From positions 65,882 through 129,881 of the forward strand of contig WVYN01000014.1 of assembly GCA_011772965.1 (NCBI GenBank): a DNA stretch of 64,000 bases, read 5' to 3'. Positions 45,966 through 54,855 of this stretch are shown one piece after another (the first letter of the stretch is position 1; every line of letters starts with the position of its first letter). The stretch is from Gammaproteobacteria bacterium (GTDB lineage Bacteria; Pseudomonadota; Gammaproteobacteria; Eutrophobiales; Eutrophobiaceae). The notes under the pieces were generated by a model. That model was given only the letters and a program-made list of their open reading frames with translations. It was not told where the DNA came from and made no database searches. The translations under genes and the position numbers were made by a program.

Positions 45966-47129
45966 CTATAGCCGTTCCCGGTAATGTGAATAATCGTAAA
46001 CCTTGCGTGGGTGCAAGCGTCCCGATGCATCGAGTGAATAGACAGCAGGCAGGTTAATGCCATTGAACATACTGGCCTTCACCAGCATGTAGGCACCGAC
46101 ATTTGCAATAACGATTCGGCTGCCTATCTTGAGTTCATGATCAAAAAAGTAATCGCCGAACAGGTCGCCGCTAAGACAACTGGCCCCGGCAAGACGATAC
46201 CCGTGTTTACCCTGGGTTGATTCCTGCAAAAGCATGGGCCGGTACTGGTATTCAAAAATCTCCGGCAGATGATTCACGCTGGTATCAAGTACTGCAATGG
46301 TTTTATCGTCTGCTCTGAACATATCGATCACACTGGCGACAACATACCCGGCGCTGCCAACGATTCCCTTGCCCGGTTCAAAAAACAGATCCAGCTTGTA
46401 TTTCTCCTTCAGGGTCCTGCTGAGGCCGACGAGCGGGTCCAGATCAGAATACCGCTCAAAGAGGTAACCGCCGCCGAAATTGATCCAGTTCAGTCGCTGC
46501 AAGAGTAACGGGTTGGTACCCATGAGTTTTTCGACACTGACCACCAGTTGCTCCAGGTCCCGGGATTCGCAATTGTTGTGAATGTGCAGGCCGTGTAATT
46601 GAGCGGGCAGCTGATCGCTGTCAGTTATTGCAGCAAGGGCTACCCCCAGCTTGGAGGCCGGTCGGCACGGGTCGAAACGGACATCAAGAGCATATGACAC
46701 ACCGGGGTTCACACGCAGACCAAAACTCAGCTTTTTAAATACAGGCGCGAATTGCTGCCACTGGCTCAGCGAATTAAAACTCACGTAGCCGCAGTGATCG
46801 GCGATTACTTTACCGTCCGCGGGCCGAATGCCGGGGCTGGTCAGGTGGATCCGGGTACTGTCTTTGAGGATCTCAGCCGCCAGGCGGGCCTCAAAGGCCG
46901 AACTCACCGAGAAACCATCTACCCGTTTGGCGACCTGTTTCAGCAAGGCTGAAAAACTCAGCGCCTTGACTGAATAGAGGATCTTGCAGCCCGTCTCACG
47001 CCGCAGTTCTGTGAGCATGTCCAGCTTGTCGTTGATCGCACGTTCATCGTATACAAAAGCAGGTGTCGTCAGCGAGGCATCGCTCCATAGACCCAGTAGA
47101 TGTTCATTAAATTGCTGTGAAACTGTCAT
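45966..47129 (-). CDS. nspC: carboxynorspermidine decarboxylase
   Basis: PLP enzyme that decarboxylates carboxynorspermidine or carboxyspermidine to the polyamine. The 387-residue product has the PLP lysine at 55 in ILYSVKAL, HIHNNCES in the middle, FEPGKGIVGSAGYVVASV for the phosphate, and the partner cysteine in GASCLSGDLFGDY. The first enzyme of the pathway, the dehydrogenase, is not beside it, which is unusual. Polyamine from this route influences biofilm behaviour in some bacteria. Confidence 0.95.
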   Translation of the reverse strand: MTVSQQFNEHLLGLWSDASLTTPAFVYDERAINDKLDMLTELRRETGCKILYSVKALSFSALLKQVAKRVDGFSVSSAFEARLAAEILKDSTRIHLTSPGIRPADGKVIADHCGYVSFNSLSQWQQFAPVFKKLSFGLRVNPGVSYALDVRFDPCRPASKLGVALAAITDSDQLPAQLHGLHIHNNCESRDLEQLVVSVEKLMGTNPLLLQRLNWINFGGGYLFERYSDLDPLVGLSRTLKEKYKLDLFFEPGKGIVGSAGYVVASVIDMFRADDKTIAVLDTSVNHLPEIFEYQYRPMLLQESTQGKHGYRLAGASCLSGDLFGDYFFDHELKIGSRIVIANVGAYMLVKASMFNGINLPAVYSLDASGRLHPRKVYDYSHYRERL

Positions 47130-47254
47130 GTGTTTTCCTCTGGGGAACTTGCTGGTTTATTCGCTGCCCAATTTCCGGTAACCGGATTTGACTTGCTGGT
47201 AAACCGGCAGTTATGGTAGCCCCCAACTTATTACACAAACGAAGAAAAAGAAAT

Positions 47255-47692
47255 ATGAACATGAAACCCCCGAAACACGTACTGCAGGTGGTTTACCTGG
47301 CAGTGTTTTTAACGACTGGTATGACTACATTCGCCGAGGAGGCGGAAACCGCTAATACCGACTATATCATGCCGAACGAAATGAGCCGGGATGATCAGAA
47401 AATGCTGTCCGAATATACCAACCGTTATGATTATTGCATGGGCGAAACCTCCGTGGCGCAGATGCAGGTCCAGGATGACCCGCGGCACGTGGTTGATTTC
47501 GCCATGAAGAAATGCGCCACCGAACTGGAAAATCTCAATATGGAAATGACAGCCCGAAATTTCGATCCAAATTTTCGCCAGGGCTACATCAAGCGCATCA
47601 GTAACCGATCAGCGAACCAGACCCTGAAAATCGTCATGATGGGCATGGCTAGAAAACAGTCCGCCGCCGCTCCTGAAGAAAAAAGCCAGTAA
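47255..47692 (+). CDS. exported protein of unknown function
   Basis: A 145-residue protein with a signal peptide (HVLQVVYLAVFLTTGMTTFAEE). The mature part is mostly helical and charged, with two cysteines (YDYCMGE and MKKCATE) that may form a disulfide and an IKRISNRSANQTLKIVMMGMARKQ C-terminal helix. I do not recognise a family. The ATG at 47255 is chosen for the signal peptide; the frame is open 14 codons further. It is divergent from nspC and convergent with rppH. Confidence 0.7.
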   Translation: MNMKPPKHVLQVVYLAVFLTTGMTTFAEEAETANTDYIMPNEMSRDDQKMLSEYTNRYDYCMGETSVAQMQVQDDPRHVVDFAMKKCATELENLNMEMTARNFDPNFRQGYIKRISNRSANQTLKIVMMGMARKQSAAAPEEKSQ

Positions 47693-47696
47693 GGTC

Positions 47697-48176
47697 TTAT
47701 TTGAATGCAGATAGGTAGGGTTCAAGTTCCTTCAGTGCCATCTGGTAGACATTGCGCTTGAAGGAGACGACCTGCGTTACCGGATCCCAGTAATCAATCC
47801 AAATATATTCCTCGAACTCGGGTTTTTTGCCAACATCCAGTCGCACTTTGCTCTCGTCAGCCACAAGCCTCAACAGATACCAGATCTGCTTTTGGCCAAT
47901 ACACAGGGGAAAGGCATTCTGGCGAATGAAGCGCTTGGGCAACCAGTAGCGTAACCAGTCGTTGGTGCTGGCAATAATCTCGACATGTTCCGGTAAAAGT
48001 CCGGTTTCTTCCCGCAGTTCCCGGTACATGGCATCTTCCGCGTCTTCGTCTTTCTTGATACCGCCCTGCGGGAATTGCCAGGCATCCATACCCATCCGGC
48101 GACCCCAGAACAACCTGCCTTCCTTGTTGAAAAGCATGATGCCAACATTGGCGCGAAATCCGTCCGAATCGATCAT
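47697..48176 (-). CDS. rppH: RNA pyrophosphohydrolase
   Basis: Removes pyrophosphate from mRNA 5' ends to start decay. The 159-residue Nudix protein has MIDSDGFRANVGIMLFN at the start and the Nudix box GGIKKDEDAEDAMYRELREETGL, with the RppH-typical MDAWQFPQGG and FKRNVYQMALKEL. It is divergent from the HAD-IB gene; ptsP, often next to it, is absent. Confidence 0.97.
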   Translation of the reverse strand: MIDSDGFRANVGIMLFNKEGRLFWGRRMGMDAWQFPQGGIKKDEDAEDAMYRELREETGLLPEHVEIIASTNDWLRYWLPKRFIRQNAFPLCIGQKQIWYLLRLVADESKVRLDVGKKPEFEEYIWIDYWDPVTQVVSFKRNVYQMALKELEPYLSAFK

Positions 48177-48285
48177 ATCAGTCTGATTTAGATAGTATTA
48201 ATTAGCTTAAATTCTTCCAAAAAACAGGGCATCCCGCAATTCGTGGCGCGGGGATTTTACCTTTGCGGGTATTCTGCCTAGACTA

Positions 48286-48301
48286 GCCGGCTTTCGCCGG
48301 C
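48286..48301 (+). other. GC-rich hairpin in the leader of the HAD-IB gene
   Basis: GCCGGC-TTTC-GCCGGC, a perfect 6-bp stem with a four-base loop, ending 19 bases before the ATG and just ahead of the AAGGAT ribosome site. It may tune translation. Confidence 0.35.
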
Positions 48302-48320
48302 CCTCAGCAAAGGATAGACC

Positions 48321-48974
48321 ATGAAACTGGCCATTTTTGACCTCGATAATACCCTCATCGCCGGGGATAGTGACTGCCTTTGGGGAGAATACCTGTGTGA
48401 ACAGGGTTTCCAGGACCCGGAAATCTACGTCCGCCAACACGAACAATACTACAAGGATTACGTGGCCGGGGTACTGGACATCCATGATTTCCTCGAGTTC
48501 CAGTTAAAACCGCTGAAAAATGTGGACCCGGAGATACTATCAATCCGTCGCCAGGAGTACCTTGAGCAAAAGGTCAAACCCATCCTGCTCGATAAAGCCA
48601 TCAATTTGATTGAAGAGCACCGGCAAAAAGGCCATGAATTGCTTATCATCACTGCCACCAACCGCTTTATTACCGAGCCCATTGCCGAACTGCTGGGTGT
48701 GCATGATCTCATTGCCTCGGATGTCGAGATCATCGATGGTATTTATACCGGCAAGCCGGTGGGCATCCCGTCCTATGCCAAGGGCAAGGTCACCCGGCTA
48801 AAGGACTGGCTGAAAGAACACAACAAGCAACCGCAAGAGATCTGGTTTTATTCCGATTCGCACAACGACATTCCCTTGCTTAAAGAAGTAGACCATGCCA
48901 TTGCCGTGGATCCGGATGAGCAGTTACGGGCCGAGGCTGAAAAACGGGCTTGGCCGATCATCAGCCTGCGCTAG
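48321..48974 (+). CDS. HAD-IB phosphatase (SerB/CicA-like)
   Basis: A 217-residue hydrolase. Motif I is FDLDNTLIAGDSD, motif II LLIITATNRF, the lysine is in YAKGKVTRL and motif IV YSDSHNDIPLL. It belongs to the TIGR01490-like group next to phosphoserine phosphatase; the substrate is not determined by the motifs. The start is well fixed by AAGGAT before the ATG. Confidence 0.9.
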   Translation: MKLAIFDLDNTLIAGDSDCLWGEYLCEQGFQDPEIYVRQHEQYYKDYVAGVLDIHDFLEFQLKPLKNVDPEILSIRRQEYLEQKVKPILLDKAINLIEEHRQKGHELLIITATNRFITEPIAELLGVHDLIASDVEIIDGIYTGKPVGIPSYAKGKVTRLKDWLKEHNKQPQEIWFYSDSHNDIPLLKEVDHAIAVDPDEQLRAEAEKRAWPIISLR

Positions 48975-48986
48975 AATGTCATAGAC

Positions 48987-49026
48987 AATCAATAAATTGA
49001 TTAGCGGCAAGGTCTATTGCAAGACC
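48987..49026. promoter_or_regulatory. two dyads in the putA upstream region
   Basis: AATCAAT-AA-ATTGATT (48987-49002) and GGTCT-ATTGCA-AGACC (49011-49026) lie between the HAD-IB stop and putA. The first looks like an operator, the second like a small hairpin; neither has a T run. PutA here lacks its own DNA-binding domain, so an external regulator is needed. Confidence 0.35.
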
Positions 49027-49109
49027 ACCCAATCAGGACAACACAATATTAATGATGAAACTGCTTCATTTGATCCTCACGCCAACATTACAGGTATAAC
49101 TGCAGAACG

Positions 49110-52073
49110 ATGGACAGGGAACAACGCATCCAGGCAACCGGCAAACAACTGATTGAGCATGCCAGCCGGGAGGCAGAGTCCGCTGCGAAGATCGAACGCT
49201 GGTTGTCCGGTTTTATCCAGCGCATTATGGAAAACGAAATGTTTCGCGTGCAGGCATTGCGCCTCGTTGATGTCTTACCTGCTCTGAATGACGACGTGGA
49301 TCTTGTCGATCACCTGCAAGCCTATTTCTCAGATGAAGAATTTCCCCTGCCGGATGCCGTTAAATTCGGACTGAAACACGTACGCTCGAAACCGACTGAC
49401 AAGGTCACGGCCCTGGCTGTTCGCAAGGCCGTCCAGCACATCGCCCACTGGTTTATGGGTGGCGTTGCGATCCGGGATGCATTATCGGTTGCAGAAAATT
49501 ACCGCCAGGACAATATCGCCGTGACCCTGGACCGCGTTGGTGAAGTCACCGTCAGTGAAGCTGAGGCTGAGGCCTACCTTAAGGATTACATCGACATAAT
49601 CAACGATGGCCGGAAGGTAACTCACAATTGGCAGACAAATGAATTTCTGGACAGAACCAATGATCGTGAAATGCCGCGCCTGTATCTTTCCGTCAAACCG
49701 TCCTCGCTGTATTCACAAATCAACCCGCGTGCACCCGAAGCGAGTATCAAGGGGCTTGGTGAACGGCTGCGCAAACTGTTGCGCATGGCGCGAGAGAAAC
49801 ACGTGTTCATTTGCCTGGACATGGAACACTATGATTTCAAGGACATCATCCTGCATTGTTTCCGTGAGTTGCTTTCGGAACCGGAATTCCGTGACTGGCC
49901 CCATGCCGGCATCGCCTTGCAAGCCTATCTAAGAGAAACAGCAAAGGATATTGAAGAGCTGATTGCGTGGACAAAGGAACGCGGCACCCCGATCAGTGTA
50001 CGCCTGGTCCGCGGCGCCTACTGGGACCAGGAGACCATTATCGCCCGGCAACACGGTTGGGACATCCCGGTGTGGACTACAAAAACGGAGACTGATCAAA
50101 ATTACGAGCACTGTGCAGAGTTGTTGCTGCAGCAGCATGAAACGATCCACACCGCTATAGGCACGCATAATATCCGTAGTATCGCGCATGCGATCACTGT
50201 CGCAGAGGAAGTTGGTCTGGCACCAGGAGCATTTGAATTTCAGATGCTCTACGGCATGGCGCCGGCCCTGGAAAAAAGCGTACAACAAATGGGGCAATAC
50301 CTGCGGGTTTATATCCCCTTCGGCGAACTCATACCGGGCATGGCTTACCTTACCCGCCGCTTACTGGAGAATGCCAGCAGCCAGTCATTCCAGCGGCTCA
50401 CCATGCAATGGACGGAACCGGTAGAAACTGTCCTGGCCAGGCCCATGCTCATAACGCCGGACAAACCGGCCGAAGACCCGGAAACTTTCCGCAATGATCC
50501 CTGGCGGCGGTTCACTGCGGCAACGGAGAGACAGTCATTCAGGGAGGCCATCAGCGCTGCCCGGCAAAACATTGGACAAAGCCACAAGCTGTTCATTACT
50601 GGCAGACCGGTCGACAGTGCCGAGGTTATAACGTCTGTGAACCCGGCCAATGTCAGCGAAGTGATCGGTGAGGTCTGCCTTGCGACGACAGAACAGGCAG
50701 ATGAGGCGATCCGGGGCGCAAGGGCGGCACTCGGGTCCTGGTCCGGTATGAGCTTCAGTGACCGGGCAGACTATCTTTTCCGGGCCGCCGCCCGGCTCCG
50801 GGAACAACGTGAGCGGTTTGCGGCCCTGGAGGTTCTGGAGGCCGGCAAGACCTGGCCGGAGGCAGACGCCAATGTCACCGAAGCGATCGATTTTCTTGAA
50901 TTCTATGGCCGTTGTGCAAAGCGGCTGGATGCTGATGGCGGTAAAAACGTGGCCGGTGAAACCAATACCCTGCACTATCAGGCACGCGGCGTCTGTGCGG
51001 TGATCCCACCCTGGAATTTTCCACTGGCCATACTCACGGGTATGACCTCCGCGGCACTGGTCACCGGCAACCCGGTGATCCTGAAACCGTCCTCGGAAAC
51101 ACCGGTTATCGCCGCCGAGTTTGTGCGGCTGATGCAGGCGTTGGAACTGCCACCGGGTGTGCTGCAGTTCCTGCCGGGCCCGGGGGCCAGCCTGGGGGAT
51201 TACCTGGTGCAACACAAAGACATCCATTGCATCGCCTTTACCGGGTCGCTGGAAGTCGGGAGCCACATCGTGGAACAGGCGGCACAACTGGCGGCAGGGC
51301 AGCACCACTTCAAGCACGTCATCGCCGAGATGGGTGGCAAAAACGCCATTATTATTGACAGCGATGCGGACCTCGATGAGGCCGTTACTGGCACCGTCAC
51401 CTCGGCCTTCGGCTACCAGGGACAAAAATGCAGCGCCGCTTCGCGGGTGATCGTGGTCGGTGAACACTATGACCTGTTCCTGCAACGGCTGGTGGCTGCC
51501 ACCCGCAGTCTACGGATCGGGATGCCGGAGGACCCGGCCGTGATCATCGGCCCGGTGATATCCCGCTCCGCGCAAAAACGGATCCAGTCAGTCATTAATA
51601 AAGCGGCACAGGAGCACAACACGGCATTGAAACTCGATTGTGCCGAATATGATCAGGGCTGTTTTGTTGGCCCGGCGATTTTTTCGGACGTTGCCCCGGA
51701 TTCCAGGCTGGCCCAGGAAGAGATCTTCGGGCCGGTACTCGCGGTCATGCGCGCCGGGAATTTTAATGAGGCAATCGCGATCGCCAACCGGTCCCGCTTT
51801 GCCCTGACCGGCGGGCTTTATTCCCGCAATCCCGATCACATTGAACAGGCGGAACGGGAACTGCAGGTGGGAAATCTCTACATCAATCGCCGCATAACCG
51901 CCGCGTTGGTAGAGCGCCAGCCATTCGGTGGCTTCAAGCTGAGCGGTCTCGGCAGCAAGGCAGGCGGATATGATTACCTGTTGCAGTTTGTCATCCCGCG
52001 AACGGTCACCGAAAACACCCTGCGCAAGGGCTATGCGCCGGGCGCGGATGATCAAGCCACGCTATCAACGTAA
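49110..52073 (+). CDS. putA: bifunctional proline dehydrogenase / glutamate semialdehyde dehydrogenase
   Basis: Oxidises proline to glutamate in two steps on one polypeptide, with electrons passed to the quinone pool. The 987-residue product is the short PutA type: no ribbon-helix-helix domain at the N-terminus. The FAD-binding proline dehydrogenase barrel spans about 100-450 (RLYLSVKPSSLYSQINPR, RLVRGAYWDQE) and the aldehyde dehydrogenase about 490-975, with PWNFPLAI, the glutamate of EMGGKNAII and the catalytic cysteine in YQGQKCSAASRV. Confidence 0.97.
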   Translation: MDREQRIQATGKQLIEHASREAESAAKIERWLSGFIQRIMENEMFRVQALRLVDVLPALNDDVDLVDHLQAYFSDEEFPLPDAVKFGLKHVRSKPTDKVTALAVRKAVQHIAHWFMGGVAIRDALSVAENYRQDNIAVTLDRVGEVTVSEAEAEAYLKDYIDIINDGRKVTHNWQTNEFLDRTNDREMPRLYLSVKPSSLYSQINPRAPEASIKGLGERLRKLLRMAREKHVFICLDMEHYDFKDIILHCFRELLSEPEFRDWPHAGIALQAYLRETAKDIEELIAWTKERGTPISVRLVRGAYWDQETIIARQHGWDIPVWTTKTETDQNYEHCAELLLQQHETIHTAIGTHNIRSIAHAITVAEEVGLAPGAFEFQMLYGMAPALEKSVQQMGQYLRVYIPFGELIPGMAYLTRRLLENASSQSFQRLTMQWTEPVETVLARPMLITPDKPAEDPETFRNDPWRRFTAATERQSFREAISAARQNIGQSHKLFITGRPVDSAEVITSVNPANVSEVIGEVCLATTEQADEAIRGARAALGSWSGMSFSDRADYLFRAAARLREQRERFAALEVLEAGKTWPEADANVTEAIDFLEFYGRCAKRLDADGGKNVAGETNTLHYQARGVCAVIPPWNFPLAILTGMTSAALVTGNPVILKPSSETPVIAAEFVRLMQALELPPGVLQFLPGPGASLGDYLVQHKDIHCIAFTGSLEVGSHIVEQAAQLAAGQHHFKHVIAEMGGKNAIIIDSDADLDEAVTGTVTSAFGYQGQKCSAASRVIVVGEHYDLFLQRLVAATRSLRIGMPEDPAVIIGPVISRSAQKRIQSVINKAAQEHNTALKLDCAEYDQGCFVGPAIFSDVAPDSRLAQEEIFGPVLAVMRAGNFNEAIAIANRSRFALTGGLYSRNPDHIEQAERELQVGNLYINRRITAALVERQPFGGFKLSGLGSKAGGYDYLLQFVIPRTVTENTLRKGYAPGADDQATLST

Positions 52074-52126
52074 CTCATTGTTTTAATATTATTTTCTCTC
52101 CCCTTGATCTCGGGCAAATTGACCTT

Positions 52127-52468
52127 TTGAGCGGTGCCTGGTCTTCGGCGATAGATGTCCGGGAAGAGACTGACCGTTACGTTGTGATTGCCGATGTCCC
52201 AGGTATCGATCCGAAAGACATCGAGATCACGATGGAAAACGGTGTACTTACAATCCAGGGTGAACGCAACTACGAGACCACGGATGAAGACAAGGAGAGC
52301 GGCTATCGCCGGGTCGAAAGGGCCTACGGTAAATTCTTCCGCAGGCTGGCACTTCCGGATGTTGCCGATGCGGAGAATATCTCTGCTGAAGGCAAGAACG
52401 GTGTCCTGGAGATTAGCATTCAGAAAAGCGAACAGGCCAAACCGCGACGTATCGAAGTCAAAGCTTGA
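52127..52468 (+). CDS. small heat-shock protein (Hsp20) lacking its N-terminal start
   Basis: The alpha-crystallin domain is intact: SAIDVREETDRYVVIADVPGIDPKDIEITMENGVLTIQGER, then YRRVERAYGKFFRRLALP and the tail RRIEVKA. The frame is open back to the putA stop and reads PLDLGQIDLLSGAW, but contains no ATG; usual relatives have about 20-30 more residues starting MSLxRYxPW. A TTG at 52127 gives 113 residues. Either a rare start is used or the 5' part was deleted up to putA. A good terminator follows. Confidence 0.7.
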   Translation: MSGAWSSAIDVREETDRYVVIADVPGIDPKDIEITMENGVLTIQGERNYETTDEDKESGYRRVERAYGKFFRRLALPDVADAENISAEGKNGVLEISIQKSEQAKPRRIEVKA

Positions 52469-52490
52469 TGACTTCGAACGAAGCTGCTGA

Positions 52491-52514
52491 AACGGGGGAT
52501 TTGCCCCGTTTTTT
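52491..52514 (+). terminator. rho-independent terminator after the Hsp20 gene
   Basis: AACGGGG (52491-52497) pairs with CCCCGTT (52504-52510), followed by T residues. Confidence 0.75.
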
Positions 52515-52597
52515 ATTGTCCGCCGGTTTATCATTCCGGGCCAAGGTCATTTACACTGGGTTCACAATAACAGCCGGAGAAATTTCAAGGATTGCTT

Positions 52598-53137
52598 ATG
52601 GACCCTGAAGCGGTAATCAATTTCTGGTTTGAAGAAATCGATCCGAAACAATGGTGGAAAAAAGACCAGGCATTAGATGAACTGATTTGTTCCCGCTTCA
52701 GAAAGGTTCATGAACAAGCGTCACGCTGTGAATTGTATCCATGGCGTCAAACACCCAGGGGACGTCTGGCCGAGATCATCATCCTTGATCAATTCTCGAG
52801 AAACATCTACCGGGATCAGCCAGGGGCCTTTGCCCACGATGCACTGGCGCTGGCCCTGGCACAGGTTGCCGTCGAACAAGGTGCGGATATGAATTTAAAT
52901 ACAGATGAAAAAAGTTTTCTCTACATGCCTTACATGCATAGTGAATCGCTGGCCATTCATGAGATTGCGATGATGATCTACAACCAGGCAGGACTGGAAT
53001 ACAACTACGACTTCGAAAAAAAACACAAGGCCATCATCGAACGCTTTGGCCGTTATCCCCATCGCAATGCCATCCTCGGCCGTGAATCCACACCGGAAGA
53101 ATGTGAATTCCTCAAGCAACCGGACTCGGGATTCTAA
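52598..53137 (+). CDS. DUF924 family protein
   Basis: A 179-residue all-helical cytoplasmic protein of DUF924, function unknown. Typical blocks: VINFWFEEIDPKQWWKKDQALDELI at the start, GRLAEIIILDQFSRNIYRDQPGAFAHDALAL in the middle, MPYMHSESLAIHE and GRYPHRNAILGRESTPEE at the end. The ATG at 52598 is chosen over a TTG six bases earlier because AAGGA stands seven bases before it. Confidence 0.92.
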   Translation: MDPEAVINFWFEEIDPKQWWKKDQALDELICSRFRKVHEQASRCELYPWRQTPRGRLAEIIILDQFSRNIYRDQPGAFAHDALALALAQVAVEQGADMNLNTDEKSFLYMPYMHSESLAIHEIAMMIYNQAGLEYNYDFEKKHKAIIERFGRYPHRNAILGRESTPEECEFLKQPDSGF

Positions 53138-53180
53138 CCGCTATACTGATCAGACATCTTCCATCACCGGAGATCAGCGA

Positions 53181-53762
53181 ATGAGAATACCTGTAAAACC
53201 ATTAAGTAAATATCCCTGGTTCCTGCGACCGTTCTTCTGGAACCAGAAAAGAAATTACGGTGCGGTCCTGCAGCCCGGCCTGCTCTGGGGTAGGGTGCCC
53301 CGCCTGTTTGCGGCGGTCGCCCTGCTCTATGGCGTGCTGGACAGAAAAGGATCACCGTTAAGCCCCCTGCTGCGTTCCCTGATTACGGTCAGAGTGTCAC
53401 AGATCAACTGGTGCCGGTTCTGCGTTGATATCAATTCCGCAACCCTGGCCAAACGCGCCGGCTCTATGGAAAAAGTGGAAAATCTTGATCGCTGGAAAGA
53501 AAGCAATGTATTCGATGAGCAGGAAAAGGCAGTCCTCGAATACACGGACGCGGTCACCTACCCGAATCAAACGGTAACAGATGAACACATCACCAGGTTA
53601 AAAGAATTCTTCGACGATGATGCAATCGTTGAACTGACCGGGCTTATCGCGTTCCAGAACCTGTCGAGCAAGTTCAACAGCGCCCTGGACGTTCCGTCCC
53701 AGGGATTCTGTAAACTCCCGGATAATCATTCCAATAACAATTCAGCGATGATCTCATCATGA
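53181..53762 (+). CDS. AhpD-like carboxymuconolactone decarboxylase family protein
   Basis: A 193-residue helical protein with the redox motif CxxC in VSQINWCRFCVDINSATLAKRAG, followed by a helix pair ending GLIAFQNLSSKFNSAL. Members reduce peroxides or disulfides or only use the fold. ATG at 53181 follows GGAGATCAGCGA. Its stop overlaps the ATG of the FetB-like gene (ATGA), so they are coupled. Confidence 0.85.
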   Translation: MRIPVKPLSKYPWFLRPFFWNQKRNYGAVLQPGLLWGRVPRLFAAVALLYGVLDRKGSPLSPLLRSLITVRVSQINWCRFCVDINSATLAKRAGSMEKVENLDRWKESNVFDEQEKAVLEYTDAVTYPNQTVTDEHITRLKEFFDDDAIVELTGLIAFQNLSSKFNSALDVPSQGFCKLPDNHSNNNSAMISS

Positions 53763-54484
53763 CCAGTTCAATACCGACCATTCCGATACTCAATTTATCA
53801 CTATCGTTTTTGCCGGTGCTGATCGTGCTGGTCATATTATTTAAATGGTCATTGAATGCCGGCTACGCCTCATATGCCATCATCAGGATGTTGGCGCAGT
53901 TGCTGCTGGTCGGCTATTTCCTTGCCTTTATTTTTGAATCGGACAGTGCCTGGATCGTGTTACTCATTCTGGCGGTGATGGTGTTTTTTTCAAGCTGGAT
54001 TGCATTGGGAACCGCCAGAGATCGGCGCCGGATTTTATTCAAACACGCGTTATTGTCTATCACATTGGGTGGCGGATCGACATTATTTCTGGTTACCTCT
54101 GGAGTGTTGAGACTGGAGCCGTGGTATCTGCCGCACTATATGATTCCTCTGGCCGGCATGATTTTCGCTAATGCCATGAACTGTATCAGTCTGGCGGTGG
54201 AAAGACTGGCGGCTGAAACCGGCAGAAACGTCGCCTATTCCGAAGCCCGCCGGATCGCATTGCATACATCGCTGATCCCGACCATCAACTCGCTTCTTGC
54301 GGTCGGTATCGTTACCTTACCAGGCATGATGACGGGGCAGATCCTTTCCGGTGTCTCGCCTCTGATCGCGGCACGTTACCAAATCATGGTGATGTGTATG
54401 ATATTCGGTGCCTCGGGTATTTCCTGCATCATTTTCCTGATATTAAGCAGGCATGTCTTTAAAAAAGAAGACGGGGTGATTTGA
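53759..54484 (+). CDS. FetB-like ABC permease (UPF0014)
   Basis: A 241-residue membrane protein with about seven helices of the UPF0014 family, whose E. coli member FetB exports iron with the ATPase FetA. Family marks: SYAIIRMLAQLLLVGY, GMIFANAMNCISLAVERL and LPGMMTGQILSGVSPLIAARYQIMVMCMIFGAS. No ATPase gene is adjacent, so it needs a partner elsewhere. Coupled to the AhpD-like gene in front and overlapping the DCC fragment behind; a metal and redox stress unit is suggested by the mix. Confidence 0.85.
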   Translation: MTSSIPTIPILNLSLSFLPVLIVLVILFKWSLNAGYASYAIIRMLAQLLLVGYFLAFIFESDSAWIVLLILAVMVFFSSWIALGTARDRRRILFKHALLSITLGGGSTLFLVTSGVLRLEPWYLPHYMIPLAGMIFANAMNCISLAVERLAAETGRNVAYSEARRIALHTSLIPTINSLLAVGIVTLPGMMTGQILSGVSPLIAARYQIMVMCMIFGASGISCIIFLILSRHVFKKEDGVI

Positions 54485-54798
54485 TTTTATACGGAATTGT
54501 TGCGCGAAATAAAAATGCCATCATGGATGAAATCACTGCTAAAGGCCTGGATATCGATCAGGGTATGGTACTGAGGATGGATGACCGACTTTATTATGGT
54601 TCAGATGCCATTCATGCTCTTGCGCTTATCAGCAGTCGTTCTAGAATATTCAATCGCATCAACTACTGGATATTTAGATCCAGAATTTTTTCCGTATGGT
54701 TTTATTCCATACTTCGTTTTTTTAGAAACCAGTTGCTTAAATTACTGGGTAAAACCAAAATTAATAACCTTGAATTACCAAACAATCAGAAATTTTAA
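54481..54798 (+). CDS. DCC-family (DUF393) C-terminal fragment
   Basis: A 105-residue protein matching the second half of DCC thiol-disulfide proteins: GLDIDQGMVLRMDDRLYYGSDAIHALALIS, then a membrane-near helix region RSRIFSVWFYSILRFFRNQLLKLLGK. The usual first ~40 residues with the DxxCxxC redox motif are absent. The frame starts with TTG overlapping the FetB stop; an ATG is at 54523. It may be a truncated gene or a divergent short form. Confidence 0.5.
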   Translation: MILYGIVARNKNAIMDEITAKGLDIDQGMVLRMDDRLYYGSDAIHALALISSRSRIFNRINYWIFRSRIFSVWFYSILRFFRNQLLKLLGKTKINNLELPNNQKF

Positions 54799-54855
54799 CG
54801 TGGCGAATATTAATTCAATCAGATTAGACAAAAATCATAACGCTGGAAATAACTT

